Both the position numbers and the translations under genes were made by a program. Of a stretch of 64,000 nt of DNA, positions 52,758 through 61,899 are shown one piece after another. Each line of letters opens with the position of its first letter. Within the stretch, counting starts at the first letter, position 1. Under the pieces are notes generated by a model. That model searched no databases. It saw only the letters and a program-made list of their open reading frames with translations, and was not told where the DNA came from. Origin of the DNA: Aggregatilineales bacterium (GTDB lineage Bacteria > Chloroflexota > Anaerolineae > Aggregatilineales > Phototrophicaceae); contig JAUQWZ010000034.1 in the NCBI GenBank assembly GCA_030834905.1, forward strand, positions 124,001 through 188,000, in the 5' to 3' direction.

Positions 52758-53849
52758 TTACGCCTCGTCAGTCGCTTCCGGCGTCGCTTCCATCTCGTCC
52801 AGCAGCGCGCCCGTCACCGGGTCGATGCCAGTTTCGATTGAGCCATCCGCCAGACCGGCAAGGATTTCGTCCATGCGCGCAATCACTTCTTCGGGAACAT
52901 CCGAGTCGTGCTGCGGGGCATAGTTGATACCCTCGTTCTCAGCGGTCAGAACGAAGACGCTTTCCTCAGGGAAGCCGGTGCCATCCACCAGCGCCGCAAT
53001 CATGTCGTAGACGCCGACATCGACGCGCTTGATGGCGCTGGTGACGATGTTCTCAGCGCCGGGAGTCTCGCCTTCGCCGAAGGTGGACAGGTATTCGTCC
53101 TGGTCAACGCCGATGACGTATGCGCCGTCAGCCGCTGCGTAGGAGATACCGCCCGATCCGGTCGGACCGCCAGCGCCAAAGATCACGTCCGCGCCTTCAC
53201 CAATGAACTGCTCGGCTGCCGCCGCGCCGCGATCCGGAGCGATAAAGTTGTCAATATACACGCCCAGAGTCTGAACGTCGGTGCCGTCCTGTTCATTGAT
53301 GTAGCCAACGCCCGCCTCAAAACCATGACGGAACTTCACCACTGCCGGCACGTCAATGCCATAGACGCCTGCAACCACGCCGCTTTCGGTCATCATCGCC
53401 GCCATAGCGCCAGCCAGGAAACCGCCCTGATCTTCGCGGAACTGAATGCCGACGATGTTCGGCAGCGCGGGCTGGGCTTCACTACCAAAGAACTGGTCAA
53501 CGCCGATGAAGTAGACGTCGGGGTTTGCTTCTGCCGCCGCGTAGGTCGCATCAGCAATCAGGAAGCCTACCGTGATGATCGCGTCAATATCTTCGTCGAG
53601 GCAGGTCTGAATGTTGCGGGCATAGTCTGCCTGCGAGGACGTCTCGATGAAGGTGTAATCCAGACCAAAGTCGTCAGTAGCATTGACGGCGCCTTCATGG
53701 GCATATTGGTTGAACGTGCCATCATTCACGCGACCGAGGTCCGTTACGAGGCAGACCGACTCAATCAGCGGTTCCTGCGCCGCGATTGACGCAAACGGGA
53801 CGAGCAGAGAAAGAACCAGAAGAACGAAAATTAACTTGTGAATTTTCAT
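52758..53849 (-). CDS. BMP-family (Med/BmpA) ABC transporter substrate-binding protein
   Basis: A 363-residue exported solute-binding protein of the BMP family, which usually binds nucleosides. The signal peptide IFVLLVLSLLVPFASIAAQ lacks a lipobox Cys. The mature part begins with SVCLVTDLGRVNDGTFNQ, the family's ligand-binding opening, and contains IITVGFLIADAT, FREDQGGFLAGAMAA, GAGGPTGSGGISYAA and VIGVDQDEY. GGAGG lies 9 bp before the ATG at 53849. No ABC permease or ATPase is adjacent, so its transporter must lie elsewhere, or the protein senses rather than imports. Confidence 0.92.
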   Translation of the reverse strand: MKIHKLIFVLLVLSLLVPFASIAAQEPLIESVCLVTDLGRVNDGTFNQYAHEGAVNATDDFGLDYTFIETSSQADYARNIQTCLDEDIDAIITVGFLIADATYAAAEANPDVYFIGVDQFFGSEAQPALPNIVGIQFREDQGGFLAGAMAAMMTESGVVAGVYGIDVPAVVKFRHGFEAGVGYINEQDGTDVQTLGVYIDNFIAPDRGAAAAEQFIGEGADVIFGAGGPTGSGGISYAAADGAYVIGVDQDEYLSTFGEGETPGAENIVTSAIKRVDVGVYDMIAALVDGTGFPEESVFVLTAENEGINYAPQHDSDVPEEVIARMDEILAGLADGSIETGIDPVTGALLDEMEATPEATDEA

Positions 53850-53988
53850 ACGTACCAGCCTCCGATAGAGTAAATGTGCAAACACGTTGACACTGTGAAC
53901 TATGTTACCTTACCTTGCAATTTCAGCAAATGCGTACAGGACGAAATTCGCCGCGCCGGTTTGTGAAAAACGCCCAAAATTTGCCCGA

Positions 53989-55686
53989 TCAGTTCGGCGG
54001 AAGCGTCCCCCGAAGCTCAATTTCATACAAGCCTTCGCCTAACGCGCGCGAATAGACGCTGACCAGCCGCAGCGCCGATGCCGCCTGATCTGCTGCCGCC
54101 GGAAAGAAGGTGCTGTAAAAAGCGCGGACATCAACGTAAAAGTTGGGCGCAGCCGCTTCGCTCACCGCTGTCCAGCGCGGCTGATCGGTCAGGCGGTTGT
54201 CGCCGCGATAGGCGTTCAGGGCGACTTCAGCCGCATCCCCGGTCGCAATCAGCAGCGTATCCTCAATCAAAGTCATACGCAGCAGCGCCTCGCCGGTGTC
54301 AGGCGCGCGCAGCACCGTAAACGTCCGATCCTCAAGCGATTCAGCTTCGATGTTATCTTCGCCGGCATACGCCCCCAGCAGGCTGCTGAGGCGCTCAAGC
54401 ACGTCGTCGCCATCGTTTACCTGCGCCACGAACAGCGCGTCATAAGGCGTATTCAGCACCGGCAGCGGGTTGTTCGGACGCGGCAGCAGCGCGAACGAAT
54501 AACTGCCCTGCAAGTGATCCACCAGTCCGTCAAACAGGCTGATACCATTGACTGTATCGAGCGCGGCTGCTAATCCGTTCACAGCCGCCGCCAGATCCTC
54601 GGCAGTCGGCGCGGGGGCATCCGGGGGGACAACCGAACGCACCGGAAAGCCGCCGAGGACGCGCCCCGCGAAGCTGCTCAACGGCAGCGCCGCCAGCGAC
54701 GTATAGACCGCCCGCTGCGCGTTGGAACCGCTGTGTACCAGCAGCGCGCTGCGCGGAACATAATCGAGCACCGCCGGATCAAACGCCGCGCCGCTGTCAA
54801 CCAGGCTGTCATCAATCGTATGAAAGACTGCCGTCGCGCTCAAAATCGTCGAGAATGTGCTGCCAAGCTGCAAGCCCACGCCCAACCCGTCAACGTCGCC
54901 ATTGAGCAGCGCCGACTCAACCGTGTCGGCGTGGGTCAACTCAGTCAGCACCGCGCCAACCGACGCCAGCAGCGATGTCGCCTCGCTGCCACCGCTGAGG
55001 ACGTATCCCAGTCCATTCGCCGCCGCGCGGTCGCGGAAGTAGGCGAACACCGGCAGGTCTGATCGGATGGCAGCCCGCACCGCCTGATAGGTCGTGCCAG
55101 CAGTCAGCCCATCGGCTTCGTCTGAAGCGGTGTCCAGCGCCTGCCGGATCGCCTCATCAGAGCCGATCAACACCGCCAGCGGCGTGAACGCCAGCGAAAT
55201 CTGGTCGCCGTGATAAATCGTCACGCCCCGGTAAACGTCCTGCTCCAGTAAATCCTGCTGCTGGATCACGCGGGCGAGATCGTTCGCCGCATCAAACGGG
55301 TCTTCAGTCGGCAAAATGAGCAGGATGTCATCAACCGCCGCCGCGTAATCCCACGACAGCGAGCGATAGGCGACGATCATCTCGTCCTTCAGCCAGGGCA
55401 GCACCGTCGCGCCAAAGCTGATGTCTTCGATATCCAGTGCCGAAAGCGGAAAAAAGTCGTCATAGCTCAGCGCGCTGTCAATCGCCAAACGGGTGGGCTG
55501 GAAGATGGTGGCAATATAGACGCCAAAATTCAAACGGTTAAGCGTCTGCCCGGCGCTCTCCATGTCCAGACGCAGAAATCCCGCGTAATCGGCGGGAATC
55601 CAGTCGAGCAAAGAGTCTTCCTGAGCAGCAGCGGGGACAGCAGCGAGCAATACGAGCAGCAGGATTAAGGGCAGCACACGTTTCAT
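53989..55686 (-). CDS. Secreted DUF3352-like protein
   Basis: A 565-residue exported protein. The signal peptide MKRVLPLILLLVLLAAVPAAA is followed by a domain like DUF3352: LDWIPADYAGFLRLDMESA, DDFFPLSALDIEDISFGATVLPWL and ILPTEDPFDAANDLARVI. It is built of repeated beta-strand and helix units with PLAVLIGSDEAIRQALD and LLIATGDAAEVALNAYRG at equivalent positions of two halves, suggesting an internal duplication. No catalytic motif is evident. It follows the ABC permease gene after 171 bp containing a palindromic repeat. Confidence 0.8.
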   Translation of the reverse strand: MKRVLPLILLLVLLAAVPAAAQEDSLLDWIPADYAGFLRLDMESAGQTLNRLNFGVYIATIFQPTRLAIDSALSYDDFFPLSALDIEDISFGATVLPWLKDEMIVAYRSLSWDYAAAVDDILLILPTEDPFDAANDLARVIQQQDLLEQDVYRGVTIYHGDQISLAFTPLAVLIGSDEAIRQALDTASDEADGLTAGTTYQAVRAAIRSDLPVFAYFRDRAAANGLGYVLSGGSEATSLLASVGAVLTELTHADTVESALLNGDVDGLGVGLQLGSTFSTILSATAVFHTIDDSLVDSGAAFDPAVLDYVPRSALLVHSGSNAQRAVYTSLAALPLSSFAGRVLGGFPVRSVVPPDAPAPTAEDLAAAVNGLAAALDTVNGISLFDGLVDHLQGSYSFALLPRPNNPLPVLNTPYDALFVAQVNDGDDVLERLSSLLGAYAGEDNIEAESLEDRTFTVLRAPDTGEALLRMTLIEDTLLIATGDAAEVALNAYRGDNRLTDQPRWTAVSEAAAPNFYVDVRAFYSTFFPAAADQAASALRLVSVYSRALGEGLYEIELRGTLPPN

Positions 55687-55766
55687 CGGCTGGATCGTCT
55701 GATATGCGGCTGAATAGCGCTTAGTTTACCCGCACCCGCGAAAAAGGGGCAAATTACACCGTCATC

Positions 55767-55830
55767 GTAGGGACACGACACCAGCGTGTCCGCCCCACAA
55801 AAAACGGACACGACAATGTCGTGTCCCTAC
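55767..55830. repeat. GTAGGGACACGAC palindromic element (copy 2)
   Basis: A 64-bp element with perfect 13-bp terminal inverted repeats (55767-55779 and 55818-55830). It has the internal palindrome GGACACGACAATGTCGTGTCC (55806-55826) shared with the copy at 34967. It lies just past the 3' end of the ABC permease gene. Confidence 0.9.
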
Positions 55831-55857
55831 TTAATCGCTGTCGTCGTCTCCCCGCGT

Positions 55858-56670
55858 TTACAGCCCCACGTCGCGGCGCTCGAACAACCACATGCCGCCC
55901 GCCGCCAGCAGCGCGGTGACGACCAGCAGCAGCGAGATATTCCCCCAGTTCAGCCCGTTCTGGATCACGCCAACGGCGTCGTAATAGCGGAAAAGCGACA
56001 GATAGCTCAGCGTCTCGGCAATCGAGTCCGGCGCGGCTCGCCCCAGGGTATCGAGGAAATAGCCGCCGACGATAAAGACTGCCGCAATCGCGATTGCCAG
56101 CCCGCGCCGCCGGACGAGGCTGGTCACGAACAGCGTAAACGCCAGCACCAGCAGCGAACCGGGAATCTGGTTCACCGTCGCCGCGACAATCTTGCCCATA
56201 TCAATGTCCGTCTGCGCTGGCGTAATGACGATGCCCAGCCACATGCCCACGAACGACAGCAGCACGACGCCGATCAGCAGCAGCGAATACGCCAGAAACT
56301 TCTCCAGAATCAGCCGCCAGCGGGCGATAGGCAGGCTCAGAAAAATATCCATCGTGCCGCGTTCCTCGTCGTTGGCGGTCACGTTCAAGCCACCGATGAC
56401 GGCGTAGATGCCGAACACCAGCAGCATATAACCGAAATATTGCAGCGTCAGATAGCCTTCGGGCGTCGCCATAAATTCAACGTCACCACCGCCCAGCGCC
56501 TGAATAAGTATCGGCGGCAGCGTCTCCATCAGGTCTGCCATCTGCTCCAGCATTTCGACATTGGGAACGATGATGACTACCAGAAACGCCAGCGAGCCAA
56601 TGCCGATGCCCCACCACAGCATCCCGCGCCAGCCGCGCCGCAGCGTTTCCATAAAGACTGCCCCGGTCAT
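55858..56670 (-). CDS. ABC-2 type transporter permease
   Basis: A 270-residue permease with six hydrophobic helices. The first helix follows a short amphipathic N-terminus (ETLRRGWRGMLWWGIGIG). The conserved cytoplasmic loop reads TANDEERGTMDIFLSLPIARWR, a typical ABC-2 sequence. The start overlaps the ATPase gene by 4 bp (ATGA at 56667-56670). The pair forms a simple exporter; the substrate is unknown. Confidence 0.92.
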   Translation of the reverse strand: MTGAVFMETLRRGWRGMLWWGIGIGSLAFLVVIIVPNVEMLEQMADLMETLPPILIQALGGGDVEFMATPEGYLTLQYFGYMLLVFGIYAVIGGLNVTANDEERGTMDIFLSLPIARWRLILEKFLAYSLLLIGVVLLSFVGMWLGIVITPAQTDIDMGKIVAATVNQIPGSLLVLAFTLFVTSLVRRRGLAIAIAAVFIVGGYFLDTLGRAAPDSIAETLSYLSLFRYYDAVGVIQNGLNWGNISLLLVVTALLAAGGMWLFERRDVGL

Positions 56671-57626
56671 AGTGACGCCTCCTTCTTCGCCGCGCCCTGC
56701 CGGTGATGATTATGGGCGGCGGTCGTTTCGCCGTAGTAAGTCAGGAAGATTTCCTCAAGCGTAGGTTCCAGCACGCGCAGGTCTTCGACGTAATGGCTGC
56801 CGAGCGCTCGCACGACCGGGTCGAAATCGCCAACCAGCCGCAGCTTTACGGTATTCCCATCCGCCTCAAGCTCGCTGACGCCCGGCGCTGACGCAAAAAT
56901 GCTGCTGTCCACCGATTCGCGGAAGCGCACCATCACCCAGCGGAAATCCACCCGCGTCAGCGCGTCCACGCGCTCGACTGCCTGAAGCACACCGTTACGC
57001 AGGATGCCCACCCGGTCGCAGATCGCCTGCACTTCGCTGAGGATGTGCGACGACATAAAAACGGTGCGCCCTTCGTCACGCGCCTCCATCGCCAACTGAA
57101 AGAAAATCTGCTGCATCAGCGGGTCGAGTCCGGTGGTCGGCTCGTCCAGAATCAACAGGTCAGCCTTGTTCATCAGCGCCAGAATCAAGCCGAGTTTGCG
57201 CTTGTTGCCGGTAGACGAGGCGCGCACTTTCTTAGTCAGGTCAAATTCCAGCCGTTCCGCCAGTTCATGGACGTAGTTCATATCCACGCCGCCGCGCACG
57301 CTGGCGAAATAGCGGACGATCTGCGTGCCGGTCTGGTTATCCCACAGGTTCAGTTCGCCGGGCAGGAAGCCAATACGCTGGCGCACCGCCACACTGTCGC
57401 GGTTTACGTCCAACCCGAACAGGCTCGCCTTGCCTTCGGTTGGACGGATGAGGTCGAGCAGCAGCTTGATAGTCGTCGTCTTGCCCGCCCCATTAGGACC
57501 CAGATAGCCGAATATCTCGCCGCGATCCACGCTCAGACTGAGGTGATTCAGCGCCAGCTTCGGGGGTTTGCCCTTGTAGACCTTACTCAGGTTATCCGTC
57601 TGTATCACGACCGGTGGGACACTCAT
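56667..57626 (-). CDS. ABC transporter ATP-binding protein
   Basis: A 319-residue ATPase of the drug/ABC-2 exporter class. It has Walker A GPNGAGKTTTIK, Q-loop IGFLPGELNLWDN and Walker B ADLLILDEPTTGLD. The signature is degenerate (ASSTGNKRKLGL in place of LSGGQ-type), as often seen in this branch. A C-terminal extension of about 90 residues is of the DUF4162-like type. The ATG at 57626 starts MSVPPVVIQTDNLSKVYKG. It is coupled to the permease by a 4-bp overlap. Confidence 0.93.
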   Translation of the reverse strand: MSVPPVVIQTDNLSKVYKGKPPKLALNHLSLSVDRGEIFGYLGPNGAGKTTTIKLLLDLIRPTEGKASLFGLDVNRDSVAVRQRIGFLPGELNLWDNQTGTQIVRYFASVRGGVDMNYVHELAERLEFDLTKKVRASSTGNKRKLGLILALMNKADLLILDEPTTGLDPLMQQIFFQLAMEARDEGRTVFMSSHILSEVQAICDRVGILRNGVLQAVERVDALTRVDFRWVMVRFRESVDSSIFASAPGVSELEADGNTVKLRLVGDFDPVVRALGSHYVEDLRVLEPTLEEIFLTYYGETTAAHNHHRQGAAKKEASL

Positions 57627-57796
57627 TTTCACCTCGCTGCAAGCTGCCAGACAACTCATCAATCATACTCTCATAGTAACGCTATTTATAGTTCTGATAC
57701 CCCTTACTGTTAGGGGGCAGCGCTGGCGGTTACCATGAGTGGATCAGGCTGAAAAGGTGTGGTCTAATCTCAACGTCTTCGCAAAGGTGAACCAAC

Positions 57797-58816
57797 ATGT
57801 CGGCTCTGCCCCCCATTCAGCGCTTCGAATCCAATACCGGCGTTCGCATCTATCGCCTTCCGGTGGAAGCCTTTCCCAACTTCATCGCCTACTGCTACCT
57901 GCTGCTGGAAGCGGGCGTCCCGACGCTGGTCGATACCGGCTCCGGTCTGGGCAGCAGCAGCGAGCAGCTCATCAGCGGTATCACAGCGCTGCGCGAGCAG
58001 TTTGGCGAGCCTGTCGGCGTCAGCGATATCCAGCGCATCCTCATCACGCATGGGCATATCGACCACTTCGGCGGCGTGGCGTTCATGCAGGAACAAACGG
58101 GCGCTGAGATTGGCATCCATGCGCTGGATCGGCGCGTGTTGGTGGCATACGAGGAACGGGTGACCATTGCGACCAAAGACCTGCGCGTCTATCTGGAACG
58201 CGCCGGCGTGAAACCGGAGCTACGCCGTCACCTGATGGATATGTACGGCATCGCCAAAAAGACGTTTCGTTCGGTCGGCGTCGATCTGTCGCTGGACGAA
58301 GGCGTCAGCCTCGATGGGATGGACTTTATCCACACCCCCGGACACTGCCCCGGTCAGGTGTGCATCGTGGTAGGCGACATCCTGCTGAGCGCCGATCACA
58401 TTCTGGCGCGAATCACGCCGCACCAATCGCCGGAGAGTATCACCCAGTACACCGGGCTGGGACACTATTTTGAGGCGCTGGACAAAGTCGCGCGATACGA
58501 CGGTTTCCGGCTGGCGCTTGGCGGGCATGAAGAGCCGGTGGAGAATGTCTACGAGCGCATCGCCGCCATCCGCGCCAGCCACCAGCGCAAGCTGGCGCGG
58601 ATACTGGATCTGCTGCGCGACGCCGGGCAGCCCTGCACCATCAGCGATCTCTCAAAAGCCATGTATTCTGAACGGCATGGCTACGACATTCTGCTGGCGC
58701 TGGAAGAACTCGGCGCGCACGTCGAGCATTTGTACCAGCATGGGCAGCTTGCCGTCACCAACCTCGAAGAAGTGGAGCGCGAAGACAACCCCGCCCTGTT
58801 GTATGCGCCTGCCTGA
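57797..58816 (+). CDS. MBL-fold metallohydrolase with C-terminal winged-helix-like domain
   Basis: A 339-residue metallo-beta-lactamase-fold hydrolase. The metal motif THGHIDHFGG (about residues 75-84) is complete. FIHTPGHCPGQVCIVVGDILLSAD supplies the later His and Asp, and ALGGHEEPV the last His. The C-terminal 75 residues (IRASHQRKLARILDLLRDAG, MYSERHGYDILLALEELGAHV) resemble a winged helix, as in the LACTB2-like and RNA- or thioester-hydrolase branch. The substrate is unknown. Confidence 0.9.
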   Translation: MSALPPIQRFESNTGVRIYRLPVEAFPNFIAYCYLLLEAGVPTLVDTGSGLGSSSEQLISGITALREQFGEPVGVSDIQRILITHGHIDHFGGVAFMQEQTGAEIGIHALDRRVLVAYEERVTIATKDLRVYLERAGVKPELRRHLMDMYGIAKKTFRSVGVDLSLDEGVSLDGMDFIHTPGHCPGQVCIVVGDILLSADHILARITPHQSPESITQYTGLGHYFEALDKVARYDGFRLALGGHEEPVENVYERIAAIRASHQRKLARILDLLRDAGQPCTISDLSKAMYSERHGYDILLALEELGAHVEHLYQHGQLAVTNLEEVEREDNPALLYAPA

Positions 58817-58838
58817 CCATCGCCAGCGCCAGCCGTAG

Positions 58839-59327
58839 CTATCGGGCAGTCAGCGAGTCGGAATGGGATATACTGCCGTCGGTATATGTCCAGGTGATCG
58901 CCGTGAATACCAGCGCGATTTCTTCCAGCGGCGGATCGTTGGCGGTTTCCGGTCGGAACGTCTCGTTGACATACTGAGCTACCCCGATAATGCGGGCGTT
59001 TGAAACTTCGATGGTGTAGAACTGCTCGGTTGTGCCGGTAGCCGCTTTGGGACGATAGAAGCGAAACTCAGCCTCAATGTTCTGGTTTTGCGTAAACGCC
59101 TGCATCAGCAGCGGTGATGATTTGTCGATTATCTTGCGAAAAATGATCGGATCGTAGCGCCGCCTGCCCGTGACCCTGCCGCTGGCAGAGGTGCTGGACG
59201 GCGCGCTGCCGCGAAACTCGAAATACAGGCATTCGATGGAATTCTCGCGCCCCAGGCTGACCTGGGTGCTTTCGCCCTCGATGTCGATACCATTCGCCTT
59301 GAGGAAAAGATGAACTGGCTGCGCCAT
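58839..59327 (-). CDS. Hcp-family (type VI secretion tube/Hcp1-like) protein
   Basis: A 162-residue protein matching the Hcp1 family: AQPVHLFLKANGIDIEGEST at the start, then the SGRVTGRRRYDPIIFRKIID loop, KSSPLLMQAF, AEFRFYRPKA, and FYTIEVSNARIIGV. In type VI secretion Hcp forms hexameric rings of the tube. No other T6SS gene (sheath, baseplate, ClpV) is within the window, and the neighbours are an MBL hydrolase and an MFS exporter. No signal peptide is present. It is probably a stand-alone Hcp-like ring protein or part of a contractile system encoded elsewhere. Confidence 0.85.
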   Translation of the reverse strand: MAQPVHLFLKANGIDIEGESTQVSLGRENSIECLYFEFRGSAPSSTSASGRVTGRRRYDPIIFRKIIDKSSPLLMQAFTQNQNIEAEFRFYRPKAATGTTEQFYTIEVSNARIIGVAQYVNETFRPETANDPPLEEIALVFTAITWTYTDGSISHSDSLTAR

Positions 59328-59409
59328 GACTGTCTCCTCGATATCGCTTACCGATTACCCCAGTGTACGGGCAATTTCACTATCGCGCCTTTGCGGTTCA
59401 AACCAGCCT

Positions 59410-60777
59410 TTACCCCGGCACTGCCGCCAGCGTCTCCACGCCTGCCAGTTCGGCGTCCGGCGGCGTCTGCTCGTCGGGCGTCACGTCGGGCAGATCGCGC
59501 TCGATGTTGCGGGCGGGCGGGTACAGATACAGCACCATCGTACCCAGCAGCGTCAGGATACCCGCAATCACGTACATCAGCGCCATGCCGCGCCCATCGC
59601 CAGTGCCGATGAACGGTCCGATGCTGCCCGCCAGGCTGCCCTGTGCTGTCATCAGCGGCTCGAAGACGTTATCCGCCAGCGGACCCGACAGGACGAAGCC
59701 AACCGGCATCGCCGCCATCGCCAGCATCGAAACCGTCGAGAAAACACGTCCCTGCATGTCCGGCACGACCTTAGTCTGAAGCAGCACCTTGAACGAGCCG
59801 TTGATGATCGGGTTGAGGATGAATACTGCGAAGTACGCCGCCGCGATCAGCAGCACGCTTTCCCGCCAGCCAGACACGATCATCACCACGCCCTGCATGA
59901 TGCCGACGACAAAGACCATGATCATGCGGCGCTTGGGACCGCCCCAGACGCCCATCAGCACGCTGCCGATGAGGATGCCAGCGCCCATCGCCGAGATGAT
60001 CAGCCCCAGCCCCTCGGTCGTGGCAAAGCTCAGTATCATCGGCGTCAGCAGGACGTGAACAATCGAGAAGGTGAAATTGACGAAGGTGAAGTAGATGATC
60101 AGCCAGAACAGCCCGCGCCGGTTGTACAGATACGCCCAGCCGGAACGCATATCCGCCACAATCGACGTTTTGATCTCCGCGACCACCGCCGATTTTGGCG
60201 ACGGGAAACGCACCAGCAGCAGCGTGCCGACGGCAAACAGGAAGGTCACGAAGTCGATCAGCATGATGCCTTGCAGTCCGATGATGGTGATCAGCACCCC
60301 CGCCAGCGCCGGAGCGACAATCGCTGAAATGCCCTGCGCCGTACTGACCAGCCCCGCCGCGCGTCCGTAATGTTCCTTTGGCACCAGCAGCGTCGTCGAA
60401 GCGCCGTAAGCCGGTCCCTGGAACGCGCCCGCCGCCGCGCTGACGACGGCTGATAAATAGATGTGCCAGATCTCCAGCCGACCGCTGAACAGCAGCAGCG
60501 CCATCGCCACGGTGCTCAACCCGGCGCAAACGTCGCTGATGATCATCACCTTGCGCCGATCATAGCGATCCACAATCGCGCCCGCCACCGGCGCGACCAG
60601 AATGCTCGGCACGATAGCCGCCACCGAAATCAGCGCGAATTCGGTCGCCGAGCCGGTGCGCTGGTAGACCCAGACGCCCAGCCCAAAAGAGGTCAGACTC
60701 GATCCGATCAGAGAAATCAACTGCCCGAACCAGATGAGCAGGAAGGTTCGCATTCCGTTAGGCTTGACGGCACTCAT
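59410..60777 (-). CDS. MFS exporter (EntS-like, MFS_3)
   Basis: A 455-residue transporter with about 12 hydrophobic helices, resembling EntS-type MFS exporters. Landmarks are FLLIWFGQLISLIGSSLTSF in helix 1, AGAIVDRYDRRKVMIISD in the motif A loop, PAYGASTTLLVPKEHYGRA, and VPDMQGRVFSTVSM in the second half. The ATG at 60777 is chosen over the upstream Met, since it begins just before helix 1. The C-terminus is hydrophilic and Pro-rich. The substrate is unknown. Confidence 0.9.
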   Translation of the reverse strand: MSAVKPNGMRTFLLIWFGQLISLIGSSLTSFGLGVWVYQRTGSATEFALISVAAIVPSILVAPVAGAIVDRYDRRKVMIISDVCAGLSTVAMALLLFSGRLEIWHIYLSAVVSAAAGAFQGPAYGASTTLLVPKEHYGRAAGLVSTAQGISAIVAPALAGVLITIIGLQGIMLIDFVTFLFAVGTLLLVRFPSPKSAVVAEIKTSIVADMRSGWAYLYNRRGLFWLIIYFTFVNFTFSIVHVLLTPMILSFATTEGLGLIISAMGAGILIGSVLMGVWGGPKRRMIMVFVVGIMQGVVMIVSGWRESVLLIAAAYFAVFILNPIINGSFKVLLQTKVVPDMQGRVFSTVSMLAMAAMPVGFVLSGPLADNVFEPLMTAQGSLAGSIGPFIGTGDGRGMALMYVIAGILTLLGTMVLYLYPPARNIERDLPDVTPDEQTPPDAELAGVETLAAVPG

Positions 60778-60869
60778 AGGTCGCGCGCTTTCTGATGAAA
60801 CAGGATGTCTGTCTCCTGATTCGTCTGACCAGACCCGATTGTTCAAAATTCGCCGTGTCTTCTTCGCGG

Positions 60870-61706
60870 CTAGCGCCTCACCCTCAGACCATGCACCGTC
60901 TCGTACAGGCGCGGCACCTGCGCCGCCATGACGTCGCTCTGGCTGCGCCAGTCGAACAGCTTGCCGATGCCGCCGTATTCAAACGCCACCATCCAGGGCT
61001 GCGCCGCGTCGCCAGCGGCGATCATGTTCATCACCCACTCGAACACCTGCCAGTCAGACTCGGTCATCGGCATGTGGTCTTCCAGCCGCCCGTCAATTAG
61101 TTCAATGCCGGTCACGTGCAGCTCACGTATTCGCTCCAGCGGCAGCGCTTCGATATACGTTCGGGCGTCCATCTCAAGCGTTTCGGCGGAAATACAGGCG
61201 TGGGAAATATCGAACAGGAAGCCGCAGCCCGCCTCGTAAATGACGGCGGTCAGCACCTCTGGCTCAACACAGGTCGGCAGAAGATGACGGCGCAGAATCG
61301 AGTCTTCGGCGTGCAGATAGGGGATATTCTCGACGATCACCCGATCAGCGCCAAACCGCTGAACAACCAACATCACGTCGTCATACATCTGCTCGGTCAC
61401 CCGCTGCCTCTGGGCGTCGGTCAGCGGGCTGCCGGTGATGCCCGGCAGATCGCCCACCAACGACGCCAGATGCACGTTGACGAAGGGCGTATCGGTCTCT
61501 TTCAGCGCCAATTCGACGGCGTTCCAGTCGGTTTTCTCCAGCCCGCCTCTGCCCGCTACCAGATCAAAATGCACGTACACCGGGCGCAGGGTGGAAGCCT
61601 CGCGCAGAAGATCCTTCCAGGGCGGGCATTTGAATCTATCGACCTCGATACGCCCCTCACGGAGTAAATCGGCTGCCTGCGGTGAATAGTTCACGGCAAA
61701 CTGCAT
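60870..61706 (-). CDS. DUF692-like TIM-barrel protein
   Basis: A 278-residue TIM-barrel protein. The phrases VNVHLASLVGD, RVIVENIPYLH, CGFLFDISHACISA and RELHVTGIELIDGRLEDHMP match the strand ends where DUF692/MNIO proteins place metal ligands, and FEYGG follows near the end. MNIO enzymes modify cysteine-containing peptides using iron, but no short precursor peptide or partner is seen here. Xylose-isomerase-like sugar enzymes are an alternative. The ATG at 61706 starts MQFAVNYSPQAADLL. Confidence 0.75.
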   Translation of the reverse strand: MQFAVNYSPQAADLLREGRIEVDRFKCPPWKDLLREASTLRPVYVHFDLVAGRGGLEKTDWNAVELALKETDTPFVNVHLASLVGDLPGITGSPLTDAQRQRVTEQMYDDVMLVVQRFGADRVIVENIPYLHAEDSILRRHLLPTCVEPEVLTAVIYEAGCGFLFDISHACISAETLEMDARTYIEALPLERIRELHVTGIELIDGRLEDHMPMTESDWQVFEWVMNMIAAGDAAQPWMVAFEYGGIGKLFDWRSQSDVMAAQVPRLYETVHGLRVRR

Positions 61707-61899
61707 GAAAGCACCATCCTTTACGACTGCCGCAACCTTCCAATGATAACGCCGCGCGCCCAAATATGAAGGTGGCGTTGGCTAACCGTCGGGGAATCGC
61801 GGGTGAAATCAGCGGGGATTCTTCGCGTCTTCTTTCAAGGCTGCCTATAATACCCCTGCGCAGATACGTTTCCGGCTGCCACCAATTGAGAGCGATTGA

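Noticed and set aside
58839..59327. Type VI secretion locus or prophage remnant
   Set aside because: Only the Hcp-like gene is present; no sheath, spike, baseplate, capsid or integrase gene in the window.
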